DNA from: Syntrophaceae bacterium UBA6109
GTDB lineage: Bacteria > Desulfobacterota > Syntrophia > Syntrophales > UBA6109
Reading direction: 5' to 3'
DNA: 17,979 nucleotides
Assembly: GCA_002428445.1 (NCBI GenBank)
Contig: DIWJ01000051.1
Span: 1 to 17,979, forward strand
The notes under the pieces were generated by a model that saw only the letters and a list, made by a program, of their open reading frames with translations, searched no databases and was not told the DNA's origin. Of this stretch, positions 8,131-14,881 are shown in pieces. Made by a program: the position numbers and the translations under genes. The stretch's first letter is position 1, and each line of letters starts with the position of its first letter.

Positions 8131-8562
8131 TTACGCGGTCGTCGTGGTCGTCGAAGACGAACTCGTGGTCGTGGTGGTCGTCGTCGAGGTCGTCGTCGGC
8201 ACCGTGGAGATCTGGTGTCCGCCGAGCCGGATTTCGATCAGCTGACCGGCGAGCGCCTGGCTGCGAACTGCAGCGCCGTTGACGTAGTGGCCCTTTCCGG
8301 CCACGACCGCTTTGCCGAGTCCGTTTGTGGTGACGAGATCGCCGGCATCGAGGGCTTCGCCGGCTTCGACGAGCGCGGTCCCGATCGTAGTGACGGCAAA
8401 CTCCTTGCTGCTGTCGCAGTCCTCTTCGCCCGAGACGCCGATCGCCATCTGGCCGATTGCGTTGCACTGGGCGCCGGAGGCCTGGATGAAGCGCCTCTTG
8501 GTGATCGCGCTCGCGGCAACGTAGGTTTCCTTGAGGATGGGTTTTTCGGTATGCAGAGACAT
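8131..8562 (-). CDS. Head decoration/capsid cement protein (DUF2190-like) with Thr/Ser tail
   Basis: The product is 143 residues. Residues 1-115 are a small beta-rich domain with A-I-T-K-R-R-F-I, repeated short Gly/Ala turns and the pattern G-E-A-L-D-A-G-D-L-V-T-T-N-G-L-G-K-A-V. Next comes H-Y-V-N-G-A-A-V, which matches the capsid-cement (DUF2190) family that binds capsid three-fold or quasi-three-fold sites and stabilises the shell. It lies between the protease/scaffold and the major capsid genes, as expected. From residue about 119 to the end the protein is nearly pure Thr and Ser and ends in T-T-T-T-T-A. The DNA there is a GTC/GTG triplet repeat. The tail tube protein ends in the same kind of tail, so two surface-exposed proteins of this particle carry it. 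Confidence 0.7.
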   Translation of the reverse strand: MSLHTEKPILKETYVAASAITKRRFIQASGAQCNAIGQMAIGVSGEEDCDSSKEFAVTTIGTALVEAGEALDAGDLVTTNGLGKAVVAGKGHYVNGAAVRSQALAGQLIEIRLGGHQISTVPTTTSTTTTTTTSSSSTTTTTA

Positions 8563-8614
8563 GATTCAGTTCCTCCTGTCATTGAGTGGAAAGTGAACGC
8601 ATGCGGGCGTTGGA

Positions 8615-9196
8615 TCAGCCTTCCGTGACGGCCGCGATAGCGACTTCGTAGGTGACGTTGTGCTTCTCGGCGTACTCGCGGGCTTCCTGGTCGATCGCGA
8701 GATGGTCGGTTGCGAGTTTGTCCGGGTTCACTTCACTGAAGGTCGCCGGAATGTCCTGCTTCTTGCCGGGGGCGGCGTCTTCGCGTTTCGCGAAGGGCTT
8801 GCCGCTCGGTTTGCGGCCGGCTTCGCGAGCCGTGAGGCGTGCCTTGAACTTCGCGGTGAGGCTCTGCTCGCCCTCGGCGAACTCGACTGCGCCGTCGGCC
8901 CGGTACAGATCCTTGAACTGGTCGATCAGGCCGTCTCTCTCGGCGGGCAGGACCTTGCCGTCCTTGATGAGCGATTCGCAGAACTCGCTGAACTCGGCGA
9001 CGGCCTGCGACTGGGCGTCTTTCTTCCGCTGGACTTCCGCGGCCTTGGCCTGCTCCGCGAATTCCTTGACGAAAGTGCTCTGCGCCGTCTGGACGGCGGA
9101 GATTTTGCCGTCGAGTTCGGTGAACTTCGCGGTGAACGCGTCGGAGACGGCGGCAACAATGTTTTTCGTCATTTCCTTGATCTGTTTTTCGTCCAT
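8615..9196 (-). CDS. Internal start: scaffold protein alone (Mu gpZ-like)
   Basis: An in-frame ATG at 9194-9196 (codon 211 of the protease gene) has AGGAGG eight bases upstream, a ribosome site as good as those of the capsid genes and with a similar leader. It falls in the acidic linker between the protease and the coiled-coil part, so initiation here would give a 193-residue scaffold without protease. It begins M-D-E-K-Q-I-K-E-M. In Mu the scaffold Z is made in exactly this way from within gene I, and in lambda Nu3 from within C. The arrangement is read directly from the sequence; that the start is used is inferred from the family. Confidence 0.65.
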   Translation of the reverse strand: MDEKQIKEMTKNIVAAVSDAFTAKFTELDGKISAVQTAQSTFVKEFAEQAKAAEVQRKKDAQSQAVAEFSEFCESLIKDGKVLPAERDGLIDQFKDLYRADGAVEFAEGEQSLTAKFKARLTAREAGRKPSGKPFAKREDAAPGKKQDIPATFSEVNPDKLATDHLAIDQEAREYAEKHNVTYEVAIAAVTEG

Positions 9197-9826
9197 GATT
9201 TCTTCCTCCTGAGGTCTGAGTTCTTGTCTGAGTGTCTGAGCGAGCAACGGATCGGCGTTCTTCTCGGGGAGATAGGTGCTGTCTGCGGGGCCCTGAAGCC
9301 GATTGACGTCGTCGCTCGGAAGGATTTTCTCGGCAGCCTCAATGCCGTGCTTCTCGATGAAGAAGTCACGGATTGCACTGAACAGACGGCCCACGGTGGG
9401 CATCCGGTACTCGTCGGTCGCCCATGCGAACTCGTCGAACTGCATATCTTCACCGAACTGCACGGGAGCCAGCCCCTTGACTGCCGGAGGGGTGGCGCCG
9501 AGCAATCCGACATGCCGAAGCAGGCCGTTCGGATAGAGCGCGATGGAAATCTTCCTGAACGCACCTTTCTTCACGGAATCCTGTGTCCAGTCGTCGACTT
9601 TGTCCGTGAAGGCGTACAGGCGGGTGCCCATGGCCTTCAGTTCCTTGATCCATCCGTGCGCCGGGTCGTCGGTCTTCGGATGGCCGATGACGAGCGGGGC
9701 TTCGTGGGCCTTCTGCTCGTTGTAGGTCTTGGCGATCTGCGTGAGATCGTCCTCGGTGTAGGTCTTGGTGATGCCGTTTCCGGATGTGTGCGTCCCGGTC
9801 CTGAAGACTTCGATCCACGGGTTCAT
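8615..9826 (-). CDS. Mu gpI-like prohead protease fused to scaffold
   Basis: I start at the ATG at 9824-9826 because GGAGG precedes it by six bases; an in-frame ATG 15 bases earlier (9839-9841) has no such site. The 403-residue product has two parts. Residues 1-125 match the Mu gpI/gp32 protease group, with P-L-V-I-G-H-P around His49, K-I-S-I-A-L with Ser94, and L-R-H-V-G-L-L-G with His105 followed by P-x-V-K-G-L. His49, Ser94 and His105 are the likely catalytic cluster, by analogy with herpes-type assembly proteases. Residues from about 211 are a charged helical scaffold with A-K-A-A-E-V-Q-R-K-K. The protease should cut the scaffold and head proteins during maturation. A nested start for the scaffold alone is listed separately. 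No MuF gene lies between portal and this gene. Confidence 0.8.
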   Translation of the reverse strand: MNPWIEVFRTGTHTSGNGITKTYTEDDLTQIAKTYNEQKAHEAPLVIGHPKTDDPAHGWIKELKAMGTRLYAFTDKVDDWTQDSVKKGAFRKISIALYPNGLLRHVGLLGATPPAVKGLAPVQFGEDMQFDEFAWATDEYRMPTVGRLFSAIRDFFIEKHGIEAAEKILPSDDVNRLQGPADSTYLPEKNADPLLAQTLRQELRPQEEEIMDEKQIKEMTKNIVAAVSDAFTAKFTELDGKISAVQTAQSTFVKEFAEQAKAAEVQRKKDAQSQAVAEFSEFCESLIKDGKVLPAERDGLIDQFKDLYRADGAVEFAEGEQSLTAKFKARLTAREAGRKPSGKPFAKREDAAPGKKQDIPATFSEVNPDKLATDHLAIDQEAREYAEKHNVTYEVAIAAVTEG

Positions 9827-9837
9827 GGCGGTCCTCC

Positions 9838-11196
9838 TCACTTGCCGGCCTGGCCGGTTTTCTCTTTCTTGATGTCGACTACGTTCGAGGGCTTGGTTTC
9901 ATTGCCGGGCAGTCCGGTCGCCTGCAGCGCGTCGGGATCGACGACATCGATGTCGTCGTCTTCAATGTGATAAGCGCGGATGAAGTATGATTTTTTGAAG
10001 CGGAGTCCGGCGCGGCTGAGCGCCTCGTCGCGGGTCGCGCGATCGGTTTCGATGATGTCGGCGTGGTAGGCGACCGCCTTCGGCCGTTCCGCGGACATGA
10101 AGCCGTTGCGGATGAAGATCAGGTTGATGATGTCGTTGTAGACGGAACGAATCATCGTCATGTCGCGTTTCTGGATGTCGTCGCGGACCGTCATGGCTCC
10201 GCGGGTCGCCGCGTAGGAGGCCTTGTCGCCCGCGTCCGTGGAAAGGACATGGCCGAGGACCGTCTTTGTGACCTGGGAGTCCATGAAGTCGCAGATCTCG
10301 CGGAAGCCGCTGGCAGATCGCTGGCCGCTGCTCTTGCCTTCGAGGATCTCGAGTTCCTTGCCGCCGGAAACGACGATGACGGCGTCCTGGACGAGCGTCT
10401 TGAGGTCTGTGAGGTAGGAGTCGATGGCCGTCTGGTCCGCGGCGCCTTCGATCGTGCCCTTCACCCACGGCATGCCGAACCGTTCGAGGAAGTTCAGCCA
10501 GAACTCCATCCCGGCGCGCTTGAAGACGATCGGCCAGAAACAGCGTTGCGCGACTCCGCGCCCGTAGGGATTGATGTAGGAGGGCTTGATCCGGGGGCAG
10601 ATCAGCGTGAACTCGTCGGGCGGCGCCTCGCCGTTGATGGGCTCCGTCTTCGACAGGAATCGCAGTTCGGGGTGGCCGTCCTCGTTGATGAAGAAGTGGA
10701 ACCACTCGGGCGGCTTCGGGGTGATCTGCACGGGAAGCCACAGGCCGTAGACATAGTCCCAGGTGAGTTCGGCGGGCTGGAAGCCCCAGTAGATGACATC
10801 GAGGAGGTTCGCGGTGACTTCGTCCCGGGAAAGATCCTCGACGCACATTTTTCGTTCGATGATCGAGAAGAACCACCTCTCGATGGCACTGTACAAACGT
10901 ACAGGGCACTTGCCCCGTTCGATGCGCCAGTCGTAGGCCAGGGTCGCTGATTCCCGCGACTCGAGGACCGCGCCGAGATGCGAGTCGGCAAGGAGTTCGC
11001 GGTAGAGCGTGATCGACGCGCTCTTGCGCCGCAGGACGATGTCGGGGTTCGGCAGGCGCTGGTTGATGATCCACCAGGCGTCCGCGGCGCTCTTGAAGGT
11101 CACGCGCTGTTTCCGGTAGTTCGCCGTCGCCGTAATCGACCGTTTTTTCTTCGCGCCGTCGGTTTTTCGCCCTGCTTTCGCGGAATTCGTTGCCAT
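9838..11196 (-). CDS. Portal protein (DUF935, Mu gp29-like)
   Basis: The product is 452 residues from the ATG at 11194-11196. A TTG 36 bases further upstream is in frame and is an alternative, because neither start has a strong ribosome site. The sequence shows the DUF935 portal pattern: a basic N-terminus, then R-L-P-N-P-D near residue 50, L-Y-R-E-L-L-A-D-S-H-L-G-A-V-L, and Y-W-G-F-Q-P-A-E-L-T-W. This is followed by P-P-E-W-F-H-F and the C-terminal stem segment with T-R-G-A-M-T-V-R-D-D. Portals form the dodecameric DNA gate of the capsid and dock the terminase. It is separated from the large terminase gene by an opposite-strand hemerythrin gene, which is unusual because portal and terL are normally adjacent. 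Confidence 0.85.
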   Translation of the reverse strand: MATNSAKAGRKTDGAKKKRSITATANYRKQRVTFKSAADAWWIINQRLPNPDIVLRRKSASITLYRELLADSHLGAVLESRESATLAYDWRIERGKCPVRLYSAIERWFFSIIERKMCVEDLSRDEVTANLLDVIYWGFQPAELTWDYVYGLWLPVQITPKPPEWFHFFINEDGHPELRFLSKTEPINGEAPPDEFTLICPRIKPSYINPYGRGVAQRCFWPIVFKRAGMEFWLNFLERFGMPWVKGTIEGAADQTAIDSYLTDLKTLVQDAVIVVSGGKELEILEGKSSGQRSASGFREICDFMDSQVTKTVLGHVLSTDAGDKASYAATRGAMTVRDDIQKRDMTMIRSVYNDIINLIFIRNGFMSAERPKAVAYHADIIETDRATRDEALSRAGLRFKKSYFIRAYHIEDDDIDVVDPDALQATGLPGNETKPSNVVDIKKEKTGQAGK

Positions 11197-11316
11197 AATT
11201 CCGCGGCTGTCGAAAACAGGGGTGTTTGTCAACCCAAAATTGTGATTGTGTTACGGGAAGGGGGATGAAGGGGAGGGGAAAGGCGTGCGCTATCAGCACG
11301 TTACCGGTTATTTATA

Positions 11317-11343
11317 TTGACTTTTGTCTGTGATGTTTATAAG
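11317..11343 (+). promoter_or_regulatory. Candidate sigma-70 promoter for the hemerythrin gene
   Basis: TTGACT (11317-11322) and TATAAG (11338-11343) lie 15 bases apart in a locally AT-rich stretch about 95 bases upstream of the hemerythrin start, in the divergent region between it and the portal gene. The spacer is short, so strength is uncertain. Confidence 0.4.
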
Positions 11344-11435
11344 TGAACACATCATCCATTTGAGGGGTATCGGAAGCGGAATGGCAGGCTGAGAATACTC
11401 AATCCATAAGCGATCTGGAGAATCAGGAGAGCGTC

Positions 11436-11999
11436 ATGAATCTTATCGACTACCTCATGCAGGAACATCGGATAATCGAAAGAAACCTGAATATGTTTGA
11501 GGTTGAAATAAAGAGGATCAGTGAAGACAATCACATCGATCCCATTTCTATGTATGTCTCTATAGACTTCGTCCGCACTTATGTCGATCTGGCCCATCAT
11601 GGCAAGGAAGAGGACATCCTCTTCCGGGAGCTTTCAAAGAAGGACCTTCTGCCGGAACATGCCAAGACCATCAGCGAACTGAAGCAGGATCACAAATATT
11701 CACGTACGATCGTGGGCAAATGGCTGCAGGCGAACAACCGCTATCTGGATGGAGAAGATACTTCGCAGGAGATTGTTTCTTATCTGAAAGAATTGATCCA
11801 TTTTTACCCTCAGCACATCAAGAAGGAGGACGAAAATTTCTATGACCCCGTCCTGAATTATTTCGCGCCGGACGAGCGCGATAGAATGATGAGGGAATTT
11901 GTCGAGTTTGATAAGAACATCCTGCATTGGAAGTATCAAAAAGTTGAAGCAGTCTTGAAGGAGAGATATGAGGATGCCGCACGATGGGGGCGTTCTTGA
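11436..11999 (+). CDS. Hemerythrin-like (HHE domain) protein, phage moron
   Basis: The 187-residue product is a four-helix HHE-type protein. Candidate di-iron ligands occur in the right order: His11 (M-Q-E-H-R-I-I-E), the pair His54/His55 with Glu58/Glu59 in A-H-H-G-K-E-E-D-I-L-F, His86 in Q-D-H-K-Y-S-R, and His122 with His127 and Glu131 in H-F-Y-P-Q-H-I-K-K-E-D. Such proteins bind O2, NO or peroxide or store iron in the cytoplasm, and they are frequent in anaerobes and microaerophiles. AGGAG six bases upstream supports the start. The gene lies on the strand opposite to the late operon, between portal and terL. It is visibly AT-richer than both neighbours and has its own promoter candidate, all typical of a moron expressed from the prophage. 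It has no role in virion assembly that I know of. Confidence 0.85.
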   Translation: MNLIDYLMQEHRIIERNLNMFEVEIKRISEDNHIDPISMYVSIDFVRTYVDLAHHGKEEDILFRELSKKDLLPEHAKTISELKQDHKYSRTIVGKWLQANNRYLDGEDTSQEIVSYLKELIHFYPQHIKKEDENFYDPVLNYFAPDERDRMMREFVEFDKNILHWKYQKVEAVLKERYEDAARWGRS

Positions 12000-12084
12000 A
12001 GATAGCAAGAATGCGTGGCAAGAATCGTGTTCCTTGCACTATAATCTGTAACCAATATATTCATCAATATTCTGACCTTCCAAA
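12000..12084. other. Short spacer between convergent hemerythrin and terL genes
   Basis: The 85 bases contain an imperfect inverted repeat (GCAAGAA at 12018-12024 and TTCCTTGC at 12030-12037) that could form a weak hairpin. There is no T-tract after it, so I do not call it a terminator. Confidence 0.3.
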
Positions 12085-13725
12085 TTATCTCATCTGCTGC
12101 CGGAACCCTTCAAGAAGTTTTGTCGTCCTCCGTGGCATCGAGGATCCGGATCTGCCGCCCGTGGCCATCGTCATGATGTACCCGAGCGCCTGGCTCATGG
12201 CGTCGATCTCATCCTTGTAGAGGCAGTTCGGGAACGTCGCCGCCGTGTTGATGAACTCGTCTACCCATCGTGTCTCGGGCGTGATCGCCGGCAGCCAGAC
12301 CTTGCCTGCCTCGACCATGGGTGAAATCGCCTGGGCTCGGGTGTCCTTGTCCAGGTCGGGATAGATCGCGACGATCGGCATCAGCGTATCCTGCCTCAAC
12401 TGTTGGATCAGGGCTTGCCCGGTGTCGCGGTCTTCGATCAGGACGATGTTCGGGCGCCATGCTTTCCACTTGCTTTCGACTGTATGCCGAAGCTCCGGGA
12501 ATTCCATCTTCTTGCGGAACCGGTCGAGGAGGTAGGCTCCGTTCTCCGTGACACCCCAGGTCTGGCCGGCGCTGTATGCCGATCGCTTGTTCTTCTTGGA
12601 TGCCGTGTCCCAGGACTGCAGGATGAACCGGCACTGGGGCGCGGCCCTGTAGAACTTCCACTTGTCCCGCAGGAATGTCGTGCCTTCCATCGGCGCCGGG
12701 CGCTGCTGGAACAAGGCCGCCCACATCATCTCGCCGAGTGCGTTCTTGATTCTGGAGAGCGCTTTCTCGTCGTACCGTTTGGGGCACAGGGCTTCACCGG
12801 GCACGCGGCCCAGGACATCGCCTTCCTCCGCGATCGCCGGCATCCGGATGTGATACCAGCCGTCGTCCGCCTTCTCCGTCAGGCAATGTCCGATAAGATC
12901 GTCCTCGGCCCATCGGGTGTGCAAAATCACGATCGTACCTGATGGTTCAAGGCGGGTGTAAAGGGTTGAGTCGAACCATTCATGCACCATCTTGATCGCC
13001 GTGACGCTGTGCGCCTCGGCCCAGTTCTTATGGGCATCGTCGATTATGCATAAATCTGAGCCTTTTCCAGTAATTGGGCCTCCGACGCCTGCCGTCACCA
13101 TTCCTCCGCCCTTCGTGGTCGACCAGTACGCGGCGCTCGTCGAATCCTCGGCGAGACGTGCCGTGGTCCGCGGATCGTCGCGGAAATGATTGCGGACACG
13201 ACGCCCCCAGGACATCGCGAAGTTCGCTTCGTAGGTGGTCAGGATTACACGCTTCTCAGGCCAATTATCGAGAAACCATGTCGGCAACCAGTCGGAAATG
13301 AAAAGTGACTTACCGTGACGGGGAGGGACCGAGATCGCGATCCGGCCGCCGCCCATGGCGATCGCCGTCGTGATGATGTTCGAGATTGCAACGAGGTAAT
13401 TGAAGGGCTTCCAGGCGCCGTCGGACATTACCGCCGCATAGGTGTGCGGCAGCATCTTCCAGGCGTCCGCGGGCATCCGCGACAGGAACTCGTCATATTC
13501 CATCAAGGCCGTACCGGTCTGGTTCGGCGATTTCTCCATCAGTTTCCTTGCCGGGGCCGGCAGGCTCCGGGATGCCGCTTGCAGGTCGCGCCGTTTTTCC
13601 TTTGCCGTGCGCTGTCCCAGGGCCTTCGACGCGCTTCTGCTCTTCGCCCGGCTCGACTGCTCCGCTTTCGTCTCCTGCTTCCGCTCGTCGAGCATCTTCA
13701 AAGTCTTTGACTGCTTGGGGTCCAT
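12085..13725 (-). CDS. Terminase large subunit (DNA-packaging ATPase/nuclease)
   Basis: The 546-residue product has both terminase domains. In the ATPase domain, V-P-P-R-H-G-K-S at 133-140 is the Walker A motif, L-C-I-I-D-D at 225-230 is Walker B, and H-T-R-W at 269-272 is the coupling motif. The C-terminal RNase H-like nuclease is marked by S-W-D-T-A-S-K, L-I-E-D-R-D-T-G and a late K-D-E-I-D-A-M-S, which supply the acidic metal ligands. It drives DNA into the prohead and cuts concatemers. The start at 13723-13725 has GGAGG six bases upstream, but it makes the first 77 codons overlap the 3' end of terS in another frame. These residues are Lys/Arg/Ser-rich and not conserved-looking. Met63 (ATG at 13537-13539, with AAGGA upstream) is an alternative start. 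The enzyme is complete and looks functional. Confidence 0.93.
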   Translation of the reverse strand: MDPKQSKTLKMLDERKQETKAEQSSRAKSRSASKALGQRTAKEKRRDLQAASRSLPAPARKLMEKSPNQTGTALMEYDEFLSRMPADAWKMLPHTYAAVMSDGAWKPFNYLVAISNIITTAIAMGGGRIAISVPPRHGKSLFISDWLPTWFLDNWPEKRVILTTYEANFAMSWGRRVRNHFRDDPRTTARLAEDSTSAAYWSTTKGGGMVTAGVGGPITGKGSDLCIIDDAHKNWAEAHSVTAIKMVHEWFDSTLYTRLEPSGTIVILHTRWAEDDLIGHCLTEKADDGWYHIRMPAIAEEGDVLGRVPGEALCPKRYDEKALSRIKNALGEMMWAALFQQRPAPMEGTTFLRDKWKFYRAAPQCRFILQSWDTASKKNKRSAYSAGQTWGVTENGAYLLDRFRKKMEFPELRHTVESKWKAWRPNIVLIEDRDTGQALIQQLRQDTLMPIVAIYPDLDKDTRAQAISPMVEAGKVWLPAITPETRWVDEFINTAATFPNCLYKDEIDAMSQALGYIMTMATGGRSGSSMPRRTTKLLEGFRQQMR

Positions 13726-14446
13726 GCGCAGCCTCCAGGAATTTTTTCGTCATGGCATTGAGATGTTTGTCAAATCGCGCCCGCTGTGTCGCGTCGGGGA
13801 TCAGCTTGATCTTGTCGCCGAACATCGCCTCTGCGACGTGCTCGATCGCGCGCCGTTTCGTGGGATCCACAAGGAAGACGTTCATCTGCTGCTGAGACAT
13901 AACCAGCGGCTTTTCCTTGGTCTTCTTGTCCTGCAGCTCAAGGAGCATGTCGAACAGCCGGTCGAGCGCCGTCTGCTTGTTGTAGAGCTTGATCTTGACG
14001 GTCGTGCCGTTCCGGCCTTTTGTCTGCGTGATCTCCAGGATCCCGGCCTTCTGCGCGCGGGTCAGGGTCGTGTGATCCTTGACCTTGACCCCGGTTTTCG
14101 TCCATTCCACATAGTCGTCCATGTTGGCGAAGGCCATGGACTTGTACTCTTCGAAAATGTCGTCGAGCGAGATCCCGATCCGGGCGGCCATGTCCTCTTT
14201 CATGAGCTCGATGTACTTGATGCAGGGTTCCTTCGCCATCAGGGCTTCGGCCTTCTGCCGGTCCAGCGAGTCCCGCGCGGAATCGGTCTTGGCTTTCGTT
14301 GTGACGTATCCGCTGAGCCGGAATGCCTTTACGGGATCGAGGCACTTCAAATACTGATCGCAAAACGACTTTTCGAGGGCGGTGATCCTGATTCCCGCCT
14401 CAACGATCGCCTTTCTTCGTTCCAGTTCCGTCGCCGCAGCGCCCAT
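13493..14446 (-). CDS. Terminase small subunit
   Basis: The ATG at 14444-14446 has GGAGGAGG seven bases upstream and gives 317 residues. Residues about 10-70 have the small-terminase DNA-binding pattern A-L-E-K-S-F-C-D-Q-Y-L-K-C, then P-V-K-A-F-R-L-S-G-Y, a helix-turn-helix that binds the packaging site, followed by a long oligomerisation region. Position directly upstream of the large subunit supports the call. The protein is longer than usual. Its last 75 or so residues (rich in Glu, Gly, Pro and Ala) are read from DNA that also encodes the terL N-terminus in another frame. The open frame continues upstream to 14845, but that part has no ribosome site and crosses the repeat region, so I exclude it. 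This is the first gene of the leftward late operon. I do not see a convincing minus-strand promoter before it. Confidence 0.8.
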   Translation of the reverse strand: MGAAATELERRKAIVEAGIRITALEKSFCDQYLKCLDPVKAFRLSGYVTTKAKTDSARDSLDRQKAEALMAKEPCIKYIELMKEDMAARIGISLDDIFEEYKSMAFANMDDYVEWTKTGVKVKDHTTLTRAQKAGILEITQTKGRNGTTVKIKLYNKQTALDRLFDMLLELQDKKTKEKPLVMSQQQMNVFLVDPTKRRAIEHVAEAMFGDKIKLIPDATQRARFDKHLNAMTKKFLEAAHGPQAVKDFEDARRAEAGDESGAVEPGEEQKRVEGPGTAHGKGKTARPASGIPEPAGPGKETDGEIAEPDRYGLDGI

Positions 14447-14583
14447 AAACCAACCTCCTCCAGAAATGGAAGACCATACTACAAATTTTGTCGTGCGATA
14501 CTTGCACACCAAAATACTTGACAGTTCAAATAGATTCAAGTAAAAATGAATCTCCTGCAACTGCCAGCTTATCTCCCTCCACT

Positions 14584-14614
14584 CGAACCGCCGGACTGAC
14601 CACCTGGCGGTTCG
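14584..14614. repeat. 9-bp perfect stem-loop
   Basis: CGAACCGCC (14584-14592) and GGCGGTTCG (14606-14614) are reverse complements separated by 13 bases. No T-tract follows on either strand, so it is not a standard terminator. It may be a protein-binding site or the scar of a mobile element. Confidence 0.5.
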
Positions 14615-14640
14615 TCGTTTCTGGCCGACCTCAATGTCGC

Positions 14641-14692
14641 CACTCTTCAGGAGAACATTCGGGGTCGTATCAGCGGATACTTTGGGTCGTAT
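14641..14692. repeat. Diverged direct repeat, left copy (two GGGTCGTAT motifs)
   Basis: This 52-bp stretch aligns with 16532-16582 at 44 of 52 positions with one gap. Each copy starts CACTCYTCAG and contains two GGTCGTAT motifs 22-23 bases apart. Tandem sites with such spacing recall transposase-binding sites at transposon ends (IS21, Mu, Tn7 types), but I do not recognise the element. Confidence 0.7.
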
Positions 14693-14714
14693 GACCGGAG
14701 ATCCGGGAGTGGGT

Positions 14715-14729
14715 AGTGTCTCAGTTTGG
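14715..14729 (+). repeat. Left 15-bp inverted repeat of the dinD cassette
   Basis: AGTGTCTCAGTTTGG here is the exact reverse complement of 16521-16535. The two copies bracket the two plus-strand genes and their regulatory sites. No transposase lies between them and no target-site duplication is visible. Confidence 0.7.
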
Positions 14730-14801
14730 CAAAAGCTACAAGGAAACGGTGGGGCTAGTAAAAATAAAGATAACAGCATTGCCTTACCGGACATTTTCAT
14801 T

Positions 14802-14835
14802 TGTGTTGACACAAGCGTTGTGGTATATGCTTGTC
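14802..14835 (+). promoter_or_regulatory. Promoter with overlapping palindromic operators
   Basis: TTGACA at 14807-14812 is a perfect -35 element; TATGCT at 14827-14832 is the best -10, with a short 14-base spacer. Overlaid on it are TTGTGT-TG-ACACAA (14802-14815), CACAA-GCG-TTGTG (14811-14823) and ACAAGC/GCTTGT (14812-14817 and 14830-14835). The CACAA/TTGTG half-site occurs three times on the promoter, so a dimeric repressor probably controls the next gene. No regulator gene is evident nearby. Confidence 0.5.
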
Positions 14836-14881
14836 CGGGCGTCAAACATAAGCACTAAGATTCTGTAGGGAGGATCAAAAA

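Larger units (their letters stand above)
14447..14881. other. Intergenic region between divergent terS and the coiled-coil gene
   Basis: No gene is supported here. The stretch holds, left to right: a plus-strand TTGACA at 14518-14523 without a clear partner gene; a 9-bp stem-loop (14584-14614); the first copy of a diverged direct repeat (14641-14692); the palindrome CCGGAGATCCGG (14695-14706); the left 15-bp inverted repeat (14715-14729); and the palindrome-rich promoter for the gene at 14882. Frames through this region lack ribosome sites. Confidence 0.7.

Noticed and set aside
8660..9970. 436-codon plus-strand frame antisense to the protease/scaffold gene
   Set aside because: It is an antisense shadow; the minus-strand gene has recognisable protease motifs and good start signals.
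14518..14546. Plus-strand promoter TTGACA-17-TAAAAA
   Set aside because: The -10 is poor and no plus-strand gene starts within 330 bases; the gene at 14882 has a closer promoter.
14447..14845. Upstream extension of the terS frame with a hydrophobic N-terminus
   Set aside because: It crosses the inverted and direct repeats, has no ribosome site, and the ATG at 14446 has a very good one.
14634..14858. 74-codon plus-strand frame across the left repeats
   Set aside because: It has no ribosome site and consists of repeat DNA that changes between the two copies without keeping a frame.
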